A DNA stretch of 64,000 nucleotides from positions 194,499 to 258,498 of the forward strand of contig JAFWYK010000010.1 of NCBI GenBank assembly GCA_017517685.1, read 5' to 3'. Source of the stretch: Clostridia bacterium. GTDB lineage: Bacteria; Bacillota; Clostridia; TANB77; CAG-508. The notes beneath the pieces were generated by a model. It was not told where the DNA came from. It did not search any database and saw only the letters and a list, made by a program, of their open reading frames with translations. Each line of letters starts with the position of its first letter. Within the stretch, counting starts at the first letter, position 1. Both the position numbers and the translations under genes were made by a program. Shown here one piece after another: positions 35,629 to 44,012 of the stretch.

Positions 35629-37395
35629 ATGAAAGGAAACATTTACAGAACATACACATGTTCAGAATTACGTGAAAAACACGTAGGAGAAGAAATTAAA
35701 CTAGCAGGATGGGTAGACACAATAAGAGATTTAGGAGGAGTTTTATTTATTGATTTAAGAGATCAATATGGAGTGACTCAAGTAGTAGTTTCAGGAGATG
35801 AAGAAAAAGTTGATTTTGCTTCAAGAATACCAACTGAATCTACAATAACTGTTTCAGGAAAAGTAAGACTAAGAGATACTGAAACAGTTAACCCAGCATT
35901 AGAAACAGGAAGTGTTGAATTATTTGCTGATGAAATTGAGATCTTAGGAAAAAGATCAAAAATGCTTCCATTTGAAATTGAATCATCAAGGGAAGTAAGA
36001 GAAGATTTGCGTTTAGAATACAGATTTTTAGATTTAAGAGCTAAAAAGAATTTAGAAAACTTAAAAATGAGAGCTGAACTTATTCAATTTTTAAGAATGC
36101 AAATGATTGAACAAGGATTTTTAGAGGTTCAAACACCAATCCTTACAAGTTCGTCACCAGAAGGTGCAAGAGATTATTTAGTGCCAAGTAGAATGTATCC
36201 AGGAAAATTCTATGCACTTCCACAAGCACCACAACAATTTAAACAATTATTAATGGTATCTGGAATTGATAAATACTTTCAAATAGCACCATGTTTTAGA
36301 GATGAAGATGCTAGAGCAGATCGTTCACCTGGAGAATTTTATCAATTAGATATGGAAATGGCATTTGCTACACAAGAAGATGTGTTTAGTGTAATGGAAG
36401 AAGTTATTTATAACACATTTACTAAATTTTCTGATAAAAAAGTGGCTGAATATCCATTCCCAAGAATTCCATATGAAGAAGCAATGCTTAAATATGGATC
36501 TGATAAACCAGATTTAAGAAATCCATTAGAAATTAAAGATGTAACAGATATATTTGAAAAAATAGATATAAAAGTATTTAGTGGTAAAATTGTTAGAACA
36601 ATTACACTTCCAAAAGGAGCATCAGTAGAAAGATCATTCTATGATGGAATGACAGATTTTGCTATAGAAGAATGTAAAGCAAAAGGCTTAGCATGGATTA
36701 AAATATTAGAAGATGGAGAATGGCAAGGTCCTATTGCTAAATTTATTGATGAAGAATCAAGAAAAGTATTTATGGAAAGAACTGGAACAAAAGTTGGAGA
36801 TAGTATTTTCTTTATTGCTGAACATAAAGGTATAGTTGAAAAACTAGCTGGAGAAATTAGAAAAGAAATAGGTAAAAGACAAGGATTAATAGATGATTCT
36901 GTATTTAAATTCTGCTGGATAGTAGACTTTCCTATGTATGAAATTGGTGATGATGGAAAAATTGATTTTTGTCATAACCCATTTAGTATGCCACAAGGTG
37001 GAATGGAAGCATTACTTACAAAAGATCCACTTGATATTTATGCATATCAATATGATATAGTTTGTAACGGCATTGAACTTTCATCTGGAGCTGTAAGAAA
37101 CCATGATCCAGAAATTATGATTAAAGCATTTGAAAAAGCTGGATATACAGAGGAAGATATAAAAACTAAATTTGCAGCTTTATTTAAAGCGTTTCATTAT
37201 GGGGCTCCACCACATGCTGGAATTGCACCTGGTGTAGATAGAATATTAATGCTTTTATCTGAAGAAGATTCTATTAGAGAAGTAATTGCATTCCCAATGA
37301 ACTCTAAAGCACAAGATTTATTAATGGGAGCTCCTGGAGTTGTAACAGAAAAACAATTAAGAGATGTTCATATTAAATTAGACATAAAAAAATAG
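35629..37395 (+). CDS. aspS: Aspartate--tRNA ligase
   Basis: 588-residue class II synthetase of the bacterial type: N-terminal OB-fold (1-105, with GWVDTIRDLGGVLFIDLRD), catalytic core with FLEVQTPILTSSSPEGARD, motif 2 FRDEDARADRSPGEFYQLD, an inserted GAD domain (about 280-410) and motif 3 GIAPGVDRILML. I start at the ATG at 35629 following AAAAGGAGCAAATT; the upstream in-frame codons belong to the T-box terminator. Whether it also charges tRNA-Asn (non-discriminating form) cannot be read here, but the leader raises the question. Confidence 0.97.
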   Translation: MKGNIYRTYTCSELREKHVGEEIKLAGWVDTIRDLGGVLFIDLRDQYGVTQVVVSGDEEKVDFASRIPTESTITVSGKVRLRDTETVNPALETGSVELFADEIEILGKRSKMLPFEIESSREVREDLRLEYRFLDLRAKKNLENLKMRAELIQFLRMQMIEQGFLEVQTPILTSSSPEGARDYLVPSRMYPGKFYALPQAPQQFKQLLMVSGIDKYFQIAPCFRDEDARADRSPGEFYQLDMEMAFATQEDVFSVMEEVIYNTFTKFSDKKVAEYPFPRIPYEEAMLKYGSDKPDLRNPLEIKDVTDIFEKIDIKVFSGKIVRTITLPKGASVERSFYDGMTDFAIEECKAKGLAWIKILEDGEWQGPIAKFIDEESRKVFMERTGTKVGDSIFFIAEHKGIVEKLAGEIRKEIGKRQGLIDDSVFKFCWIVDFPMYEIGDDGKIDFCHNPFSMPQGGMEALLTKDPLDIYAYQYDIVCNGIELSSGAVRNHDPEIMIKAFEKAGYTEEDIKTKFAALFKAFHYGAPPHAGIAPGVDRILMLLSEEDSIREVIAFPMNSKAQDLLMGAPGVVTEKQLRDVHIKLDIKK

Positions 37396-37412
37396 AAAAA
37401 AGTTTTATAATG

Positions 37413-37441
37413 AAAAATGCGTGAGAAATCACGCATTTTTA
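37413..37441 (+). terminator. Terminator after aspS
   Basis: AAAAATGCGTGA / TCACGCATTTTT perfect stem. Confidence 0.9.
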
Positions 37442-37494
37442 CATTTTTAAGAAATAAAAAATGGTAATGTAAAAATAATTTTTAAAAAAATTAG

Positions 37495-37523
37495 TTGACA
37501 ATAATCTTTTTGCGTGCTAACAT
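37495..37523 (+). promoter_or_regulatory. Promoter of the histidine operon
   Basis: Perfect TTGACA (37495-37500), 17 bases, TAACAT (37518-37523) preceded by an extended -10 TG. It puts the transcript start about 30 bases before the leader-peptide codon. Confidence 0.75.
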
Positions 37524-37561
37524 AAATTTATAATAAATATCAAAAAGGAGATTTATTTTTT

Positions 37562-37606
37562 ATGACAAATTTATTTAAAGGTAACAAACATCATCATAAA
37601 AAATAG
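37562..37606 (+). CDS. Histidine leader peptide
   Basis: A 14-codon open frame encoding MTNLFKGNKHHHKK, with three consecutive CAT codons at 37589-37597, and a stop at 37604-37606. AAGGAG lies 11 bases upstream of the ATG. It lies between a strong promoter and a hairpin array with a terminator, directly before a polar-amino-acid ABC transporter. This is the layout of ribosome-mediated attenuation, in which scarcity of charged tRNA-His stalls the ribosome in the leader. The His codons themselves form part of the first hairpin. Such leaders are classical for his in Proteobacteria and uncommon in Firmicutes. Confidence 0.72.
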   Translation: MTNLFKGNKHHHKK

Positions 37607-37704
37607 CTTGTGTCTTGGATTTGTAGGCACAGGCTATTGATGATGCTTGTGCCTTTAGTGTTTTTAAGAGCCTTAAAGGTACTATAACCTTTAGGGCTCT
37701 TTTT
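37589..37704 (+). promoter_or_regulatory. Transcription attenuator of the histidine operon
   Basis: Hairpin 1:2 pairs CATCATC plus AATAGCTTGTGTC (37589-37614, with a six-base bulge) with GGCACAGGCTATTGATGATG (37626-37645). Segment 2 (AGGCACAGGC, 37625-37634) can instead pair with segment 3 (GCTTGTGCCT, 37645-37654). Segment 3 (GTGCCTTTA, 37649-37657) can pair with TAAAGGTAC (37674-37682), which is part of the 14-bp terminator 37667-37700 (AGAGCCTTAAAGGT / ACCTTTAGGGCTCT) ending in T4. The pairings are mutually exclusive in a chain. Which state wins during His starvation is not settled by inspection. Confidence 0.7.
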
Positions 37705-37815
37705 GTATACATAAAATTCTAAGAATGATTTGTTAATAATTTTAAAATTTAAAGCGCGCGAAGAAATTATTAATAGAACTTTTTGAAATTTGTAAAATTT
37801 AGGAGGAAATGAAAT

Positions 37816-38616
37816 ATGAAAAAATTAATAGGAAAGATTTTAGTAGCAATAATTATATTAGCTGCAGTAATAGGAATTATGGTTTTAAATAAACAAGATA
37901 CAACAAATGAAGACAATACTTTGGTAGTAGGACTAGACGATAGTTTCCCACCAATGGGATTCAGAAATGAAGAAAACGAAATAGTAGGTTATGATATTGA
38001 CCTAGCAAAAGCAGTAGCAGAAAAATTAGGAATGGAAGTGAAATTTCAACCAATATCTTGGGCTTCTAAAGAACAAGAATTAAATTCAGGAAATATTGAT
38101 TGTATTTGGAATGGATTTGCATATAACGAAGAAAGAGCTGAAACAATGACATTAACAGATAGTTATATTAAAGGTGAAAACTATTTTATTTTAAAAAGTG
38201 GAAGTACTTTAAAATCACAAGAAGAATTAAAAGGTTTAAAAATTGGAGTTCAATCAGGATCAATTCAAGCACAAGATTTAGAAAAATCTGAATTTGGAAA
38301 AAATGTAACAATAATTGAATACGGAGATAACTTATCAGCATTTATGGATTTAGAAATAGGTGGAATTGATGCAATGTTTTGCTCAAATATAATTGGAAAT
38401 TATTTAATTGTATCTAAAGAAAAAGATTATAATACAGTTCCATCAGAAGGAATTACAATTTCAAAAGGAAGTGTAATAGCTTTCAAAAAAGGAAATACAG
38501 AATTAAGAGATAAAGTTCAAAATGCACTTGCAAAAGTAACAGCTGAAGGAACAGCAGAAAAAGTTTCTGAAAAATGGTTTGGGCTAAATATGGCTTTAGA
38601 TATAAAGGAGAGATAG
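37816..38616 (+). CDS. Polar amino-acid ABC transporter, substrate-binding protein
   Basis: 266 residues of the SBP_bac_3 family: an N-terminal hydrophobic segment (7-25), then LVVGLDDSFPPMGFRNEENEI, VGYDIDLAKAVAEKLGMEV, and a C-terminal KWFG. It captures a polar amino acid outside the cell for the permease and ATPase downstream. No Cys follows the hydrophobic segment, so it is not a lipoprotein but probably stays anchored by an uncleaved helix, which is unusual in Gram-positives. AGGAGGAAATG precedes the start. The His leader suggests histidine or His-peptides as ligand, an inference. Confidence 0.93.
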   Translation: MKKLIGKILVAIIILAAVIGIMVLNKQDTTNEDNTLVVGLDDSFPPMGFRNEENEIVGYDIDLAKAVAEKLGMEVKFQPISWASKEQELNSGNIDCIWNGFAYNEERAETMTLTDSYIKGENYFILKSGSTLKSQEELKGLKIGVQSGSIQAQDLEKSEFGKNVTIIEYGDNLSAFMDLEIGGIDAMFCSNIIGNYLIVSKEKDYNTVPSEGITISKGSVIAFKKGNTELRDKVQNALAKVTAEGTAEKVSEKWFGLNMALDIKER

Positions 38617-38619
38617 AAA

Positions 38620-39270
38620 ATGAATATAAATCAAGTAATAAATGTATGCAGTGTATTACTTTCTGGAATAGGAACATTACTTGAGATATTTTTTATAACA
38701 CTTGTTTTAGCAGTGCCACTTGGATTAATAGTGGCGCTAGCTAGAAACTCAAAATGTAGAATATTATCATGGTTAATAAAAAATTATATTTTACTTATTC
38801 GTGGTACACCAATAATGCTTCAGATAATTGTAGTTTATTTTTGTCCATATTATTTGTTTAATGTTACATATGATAGGTTTTTAGCGATAATAATAGCATT
38901 TACAATAAATTATGCAGCATATTTTGCAGAAATATTTAGAAGTGGAATTGAATCTATTCCCGAAGGACAAAAAGAAGCTGCATATACTTTAGGGTTTAAT
39001 AAAGTTCAAACTTTTTTTGAAATTGTTCTTCCACAAGTTATAAAAAATGTTTTACCAGCGATGTCTAATGAAGTAATATCACTTTTAAAAACAACATCAC
39101 TTGCTCAAATAATTGGAGTAACTGAAATGTTTAGTTTAGCTCAAAAACAAGCAAGTTATAATTTTTCAATTATTCCACTATGTATAGCTGGTGTATATTA
39201 TTTAATTTTAATATTTGTAGTATCAATAGTATTTAGCTATTTTGAAAAGAAATTGAGCTACTATAGATAG
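38620..39270 (+). CDS. Polar amino-acid ABC transporter, permease
   Basis: 216 residues with five membrane helices, of the HisMQ/ArtQM type. It shows an opening GIGTLLEIFFITLVLAVPLGL, RGTPIMLQIIVVYF, and the EAA loop EAAYTLGFNKVQTFFEIVLPQ that contacts the ATPase. Only one permease gene is present, so it should form a homodimer. It starts three bases after the binding-protein stop. Confidence 0.94.
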   Translation: MNINQVINVCSVLLSGIGTLLEIFFITLVLAVPLGLIVALARNSKCRILSWLIKNYILLIRGTPIMLQIIVVYFCPYYLFNVTYDRFLAIIIAFTINYAAYFAEIFRSGIESIPEGQKEAAYTLGFNKVQTFFEIVLPQVIKNVLPAMSNEVISLLKTTSLAQIIGVTEMFSLAQKQASYNFSIIPLCIAGVYYLILIFVVSIVFSYFEKKLSYYR

Positions 39271-39286
39271 GTAGGTGAAAATAAAG

Positions 39287-41515
39287 ATGAATGTATTAGA
39301 AATTAAAAATGTTAAAAAGTCATTTAATGGTCAAGGTGTTATAAAGGATGTTTCTTTAGATGTCAAAGAAGGTGAGACAGTGGTAATAATTGGTCCATCT
39401 GGATCTGGTAAGTCAACACTTTTAAGATGTATTAATAATTTAGAAAAAATAGATTCTGGATTAATTAAAGTAGATGGTTTAGAGTTAATTAAGGAAAATA
39501 AAAATGGCAGAGCAATATATAATGATAAAAAGATTTTGAAAGAAATTAATTTAAAACTTGGTATGGTATTTCAAGATTTTAATCTTTTTCCACACTTTTC
39601 AGTAATGGAAAATATAACTAAAAGTCTAGAACTTGTATTTAATAAAACTGAAAAAGAATCAAAAGAAATTGCAATTAATCTTTTAAAGAAGATGGATTTA
39701 GAAAATAAAAAAGATGAATATCCTTGCAATTTATCAGGTGGTCAAAAACAAAGAGTATCTATTGCAAGATGTTTAGCTATTAATCCAAAACTTATTTGTA
39801 TGGATGAACCAACATCTGCTTTAGATCCAGAACTTGTAGGAGAAGTTTTATCTACAATAAAAAGTTTAGCAAAAGAGAAGAAAACTATGGTAATAGTAAC
39901 TCACGAAATAAAATTTGCTGAAGAAGTGGCAGATAGAATTGTATTTATGGATGGTGGAAAAATTGTTGAAGAAGGAACACCTGATGAAATAATGAAGAAT
40001 CCTAAAAAGGAAAGAACAAAAGAGTTTTTGAAAAGATATATAAATTTAGAAGGTGATAATGTGGAATATATAGATGATGAATATTTAGAAAAAAATGAAT
40101 TACCAGCAAAAGAGGTTATAACATTTTTTAAGAAAATAAGTGATATACCAAGAATGTCTGGGAAAGAAGAGAAAATATGTGAATATTTAGTAGAGTTTGC
40201 AAAAGAAAGAAACTTAGAATATGTATATGAGAAAGATGCTAAAAATGTAATTATAAGAAAAGAAACAGAAAAAGGAAAACCATATATAGCATTTCAAGCA
40301 CACACTGATATGATATGTGAAAAAGAAACTATTTCTAAACATAATTTTTTAAAAGATCCAATTAGACTTATTAAAGATGGAGATTTTATTAAAGCTGATA
40401 AAACAACACTTGGTGCTGATAATGGATTAGGTGTAGCATATATGCTTGCACTTTTAGATAGTAAAGAAGCTATGCCAAATATAGAATGTATATTTACATC
40501 TGATGAAGAAACAACAATGATAGGTGCTAAATTGTTAAATGCAGATGATGTAAAATCAAAAAGTATTATTTCTTTAGATAATGGAAAAGAAGGAAAAATG
40601 ACAATAAGTGCTGCAAATTGTATGGAATGGTTTGCTGAAATAAAAGCATCTAAAGCGGAAGAAAATTTAAATGGATTTAAAAAATATACTATAGAATATT
40701 CTAACTTTTTGGGTGGACACTCAGGAGGAAATATAGCAGATGTAAAAAGAGGAAATCCTTTAAAATTAGCAGGTGAAGTGTTAGATAATATAGATGGCTT
40801 ATATATAGAAAGCTTATCAGGCGGTAGTAAGGTTAATGTTATTCCAAGAGAGTTTAAAATTACTTTTTACTCAAAAGAAAATATAGATATGTTATTAAAA
40901 GAAAAGATAAATAAGCAAATTAGATTTTTCCAAGAAGATGGTGTAATAAAATTAATTAGAGAAGAAAATTTTGGTAAAGCAAAAGTATATGATGAGCAAA
41001 TAAGCAAAAATGTTTTAAAATTTATTAATTCATATAAATGTGGTGCACTTAAATTTGATGACGACAATAATGTAATTTTATCAGCTAATTTTGCTGCTAT
41101 AAGAGAAGAAGAAAATGGAATAAAATTTGAATATTCATTAAGAAGTAATAATTTAAAGTTAAGAGATGAATATATTAAAGACTTAAAAGATAATTTAGTT
41201 AAATTTAATGTAGTGGTTACTTGGGAACAAGAATTAAAAGGATTTGAACCTAATTATGAAAGCGATTTGGTAAATAATATTAGCAGAGTATATAAAGAAT
41301 TATACGGTAAAGAAATAGAAAAACAAATTACTCAAGGTGTACTAGAAGGTGGTTTTTTCAAAAGTAAAATAAATAATTTAGATTATGTGTGTATAGGGGC
41401 TAATACATATGATGTTCATAGCCCAAAAGAAAGATTTTCAATTAAATCTGTTCAAAATGTGTGGAAACTAATATGGCAAATTTTAAAATCTTATCAAAAT
41501 GACCTAGAAAACTAG
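39287..41515 (+). CDS. ABC transporter ATPase fused to aminoacyl-histidine dipeptidase (PepD)
   Basis: 742 residues in one frame. Residues 1-245 are a complete amino-acid ABC ATPase: Walker A GPSGSGKST (36-44), Q-loop FQDFNLFP, signature LSGGQ (149-153), Walker B LICMDEP and H-loop THE. After a short acidic linker (245-270), residues 275-742 are a complete M20C dipeptidase of the PepD type. It has QAHTDM (His339, Asp341), TTLGADNGLG (Asp378), SDEET (Glu407, Glu408), SLDNG (Asp431) and a late His711 (YDVHSPKERF), so all zinc ligands and the catalytic acids are present. PepD enzymes cut Xaa-His dipeptides such as carnosine. I start at the ATG at 39287 (AGGTAGGTG upstream). The fusion would tether the peptidase at the inner face of the transporter. 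Confidence 0.93.
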   Translation: MNVLEIKNVKKSFNGQGVIKDVSLDVKEGETVVIIGPSGSGKSTLLRCINNLEKIDSGLIKVDGLELIKENKNGRAIYNDKKILKEINLKLGMVFQDFNLFPHFSVMENITKSLELVFNKTEKESKEIAINLLKKMDLENKKDEYPCNLSGGQKQRVSIARCLAINPKLICMDEPTSALDPELVGEVLSTIKSLAKEKKTMVIVTHEIKFAEEVADRIVFMDGGKIVEEGTPDEIMKNPKKERTKEFLKRYINLEGDNVEYIDDEYLEKNELPAKEVITFFKKISDIPRMSGKEEKICEYLVEFAKERNLEYVYEKDAKNVIIRKETEKGKPYIAFQAHTDMICEKETISKHNFLKDPIRLIKDGDFIKADKTTLGADNGLGVAYMLALLDSKEAMPNIECIFTSDEETTMIGAKLLNADDVKSKSIISLDNGKEGKMTISAANCMEWFAEIKASKAEENLNGFKKYTIEYSNFLGGHSGGNIADVKRGNPLKLAGEVLDNIDGLYIESLSGGSKVNVIPREFKITFYSKENIDMLLKEKINKQIRFFQEDGVIKLIREENFGKAKVYDEQISKNVLKFINSYKCGALKFDDDNNVILSANFAAIREEENGIKFEYSLRSNNLKLRDEYIKDLKDNLVKFNVVVTWEQELKGFEPNYESDLVNNISRVYKELYGKEIEKQITQGVLEGGFFKSKINNLDYVCIGANTYDVHSPKERFSIKSVQNVWKLIWQILKSYQNDLEN

Positions 41516-41557
41516 TTATATAAACGAAAAAAAGGTGAAAAGAATGTTAAAAATTAG

Positions 41558-41586
41558 TTTACAATAATGAAAAAATGGTATATAAT
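41558..41586 (+). promoter_or_regulatory. lysS promoter
   Basis: TTTACA (41558-41563), 17 bases, TATAAT (41581-41586). The upstream in-frame ATG at 41586-41593 falls inside it, supporting the later start. Confidence 0.75.
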
Positions 41587-41624
41587 TGTTAAATGAAATA
41601 ATTAAGTTAAAGGGGCTAGATATT

Positions 41625-43127
41625 ATGAATGAAAATGAAAACAATGAAGTAATTCAAACTGAAGAGGACATTAACAGATTAATGCAAGTTAGAATTGATA
41701 AATTAAAAGAACTTCAAGAAGCTGGTAAAGATCCTTTCGAAATCACAAAATATGATAGAACAGAACAATCAATGGATATCAAAAACAATTATGAAACATA
41801 TGAAGGAAAAGATGTTTCAGTTGCAGGTAGAATTATGGCAAAAAGAATAATGGGTAAAGCTTCTTTTGTTACAATTCAAGATAGCCAAGGTAAAATTCAA
41901 AGTTATGTTAGTATCAATGATTTAGGTGAAGAAAGTTATAAAGCATTCAAAACATTTGATATCGGAGATATCATTGGAATTAAAGGATTTGTTTTCAAAA
42001 CAAAAACTGAAGAAATCTCTATTCATGCTAAAGAAGTTGTTCTTCTTACAAAATCATTAAGAGATTTACCAGAAAAATTTCATGGTCTAAAAGATATAGA
42101 TTTAAGATATAGACAAAGATATGTTGATTTAATAGTAAATCCAGAAGTAAAAGAAACATTTCTTTTAAGAAGTAAAATATTAAAAGAAGTTAAAAATTAC
42201 TTAGATAATGAAGGGTATTTAGAAGTTGATACACCAATATTAAACACAATAGCTGGTGGAGCTTCTGCAAGACCATTCATTACACATCATAATACATTAG
42301 ATTTAGATATGTATTTAAGAATTGCTAATGAACTTTACTTAAAAAGATTAATCGTTGGTGGATTTGATAGAGTATATGAAATGGGAAGAATGTTTAGAAA
42401 TGAAGGTATGGATATTAAACACAATCCAGAATTTACTAACATTGAATTCTATGCTGCATATCAAGATTATAATGATATGATGGATTTATCAGAAAACATG
42501 ATTAGAACAGTAGCTGAAAAATGTTTAGGAACAGCAAAAATTAATTACCAAGGTATGGATATTGATTTAGAATCAGCTTGGAGAAGAGTTCCTATGATAG
42601 AAGCTATTAAAGAAGTAACAGGTGTTGATTTTAATGAAATTAATACAGATGAAGAAGCTGTTGCTGTAGCTAAAGAAAAACATGTTGAATTAGAAGAATC
42701 AAAACAAACAAGAGGATATATTATTAATGCATTCTTTGAGGAATTTGTTGAAGAAACATTAATTCAACCAACATTTATTTGTGATTATCCAGTAGAAGTT
42801 TCTCCACTTACAAAAAGAAAGCCATCAGATAAGAGATTAGTAGAAAGATTTGAATTATTTATTGGTGGACGTGAATATGGTAATGCATATTCAGAATTAA
42901 ATGATCCAATTGATCAAAGAGAAAGATTTGTTGAACAATTAAAACAAAAAGAAGCTGGAGACGAAGAAGCTAACGATATGGATGAAGATTTCTGTATGGC
43001 TATTGAATATGGTATGCCTCCAACAGGTGGTATGGGAATTGGTATTGATAGATTAGTTATGTTATTAACAGATTCTGCATCAATTAGAGATGTAATTTTA
43101 TTCCCAACAATGAAACCATTAAACTAG
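41625..43127 (+). CDS. lysS: Lysine--tRNA ligase, class II
   Basis: 500 residues: N-terminal anticodon-binding OB-fold (about 60-165, [21 protein letters not shown]-like), and a class II core with motif 1 [10 protein letters not shown], motif 2 [21 protein letters not shown] and motif 3 [13 protein letters not shown]. It joins lysine to tRNA-Lys. AAAGGGG lies before the ATG at 41625. No T-box or other leader is seen. It stands alone between its promoter and terminator. Confidence 0.97.
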   Translation: MNENENNEVIQTEEDINRLMQVRIDKLKELQEAGKDPFEITKYDRTEQSMDIKNNYETYEGKDVSVAGRIMAKRIMGKASFVTIQDSQGKIQSYVSINDLGEESYKAFKTFDIGDIIGIKGFVFKTKTEEISIHAKEVVLLTKSLRDLPEKFHGLKDIDLRYRQRYVDLIVNPEVKETFLLRSKILKEVKNYLDNEGYLEVDTPILNTIAGGASARPFITHHNTLDLDMYLRIANELYLKRLIVGGFDRVYEMGRMFRNEGMDIKHNPEFTNIEFYAAYQDYNDMMDLSENMIRTVAEKCLGTAKINYQGMDIDLESAWRRVPMIEAIKEVTGVDFNEINTDEEAVAVAKEKHVELEESKQTRGYIINAFFEEFVEETLIQPTFICDYPVEVSPLTKRKPSDKRLVERFELFIGGREYGNAYSELNDPIDQRERFVEQLKQKEAGDEEANDMDEDFCMAIEYGMPPTGGMGIGIDRLVMLLTDSASIRDVILFPTMKPLN

Positions 43128-43135
43128 TAATAAAT

Positions 43136-43165
43136 TAAAAGAGAACCGTTTGGTTCTCTTTTTTG
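43136..43165 (+). terminator. Terminator after lysS
   Basis: AAAAGAGAACC / GGTTCTCTTTT stem. Confidence 0.9.
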
Positions 43166-43291
43166 TTATTAAAATGATATTTAAATGAAATGGTTTAATT
43201 ATTAAGGCTATGCTATGATATAAATGTGAAGCAATATACAGAATTTTGTAATAATTTAACTATATAGAAGGTTATTTAAGGGGATAATACA

Positions 43292-43723
43292 ATAGATGAA
43301 AAAGATGAAGTAATTGAACTTGTTATTGTAGCTGATGAATATTATGAAATATATTCACCTTTTAGAACAAATACTAAAGAAAAGGGCGATAATAAAGTAA
43401 AAAGAGGAATATTAAAAGCGAGAGGTATGAAAAAAGTTTTATTAAATATTTGGTATTGGTTAAAGATTAATTTATATATTGGAATAGGTCATATTTGGGC
43501 TTTAATAGGGATTGCATTTAATGATACTGGAGAACATTATGATACTGTATTTGAAGCAATTCCATATTTAAATAATGGATTAAGTTTTTTAATAATATTA
43601 TCTATTATTGCGGGAATTTTAAATAGGAAAAATGAAAAATTTAGTCTAATCCAATATATAATTATGCAAGGCTTAATGGTATTAGCTTGGGTAATGTTTT
43701 ATATATCAAATTTAGTAGGATAG
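43292..43723 (+). CDS. Small membrane protein with candidate AUA start
   Basis: The conventional ATG at 43427 gives a 98-residue protein with three hydrophobic segments, but its only ribosome site (GAGAGGT) touches the ATG. The frame stays open 45 codons further upstream to an ATA at 43292, which stands eight bases after a good AAGGGG. The added part (DEKDEVIELVIVADEYYEIYSPF...) is charged and protein-like. Either an AUA start is used, or an ATG was mutated to ATA and the gene is weakened. No family recognised. Membrane location is likely. Confidence 0.55.
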   Translation: MDEKDEVIELVIVADEYYEIYSPFRTNTKEKGDNKVKRGILKARGMKKVLLNIWYWLKINLYIGIGHIWALIGIAFNDTGEHYDTVFEAIPYLNNGLSFLIILSIIAGILNRKNEKFSLIQYIIMQGLMVLAWVMFYISNLVG

Positions 43724-43727
43724 TTTT

Positions 43728-43783
43728 TAAGAGTCTATTTGTAAGGTAAATAAAAATTGCTTTATAAAAATAGGCTCTTTTTG
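43728..43783 (+). terminator. Terminator after the 43292 gene
   Basis: AAGAGTCTATTT / AAATAGGCTCTT with a 25-base loop and a T5 run. 43784-44012 contains only promoter-like A+T-rich DNA (TATGATATAAAT near 43853, TGATATAAT near 43918). Confidence 0.6.
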
Positions 43784-44012
43784 TTGCAAAAATGGCTAAA
43801 ATTGTTATAAAAATGATATTTTTTTGAAATTGTTAATAAATATGTCATATGTTATGATATAAATGAGAAAAAAGTGTGCAAAATCCTATAAAAATGCGTG
43901 ATTTTATTTAAAATATGTGATATAATATTTTGGATTTAAAATAGGTGAAAATTTAATATAAAATTCATAATTATTAGATATATAGATACAAAAGATTTTA
44001 AGGAGGATATTT

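Noticed and set aside
39980-40150. Assembly join making a false ABC-PepD fusion
   Set aside because: Codon usage and composition are continuous across the linker, no homopolymer sits at the junction, and both halves are complete and in one frame. Raw reads would be needed to exclude it fully.
41516-41624. T-box or L-box type leader before lysS
   Set aside because: Only about 40 bases separate the promoter from the start codon, so there is no room for such a structure.
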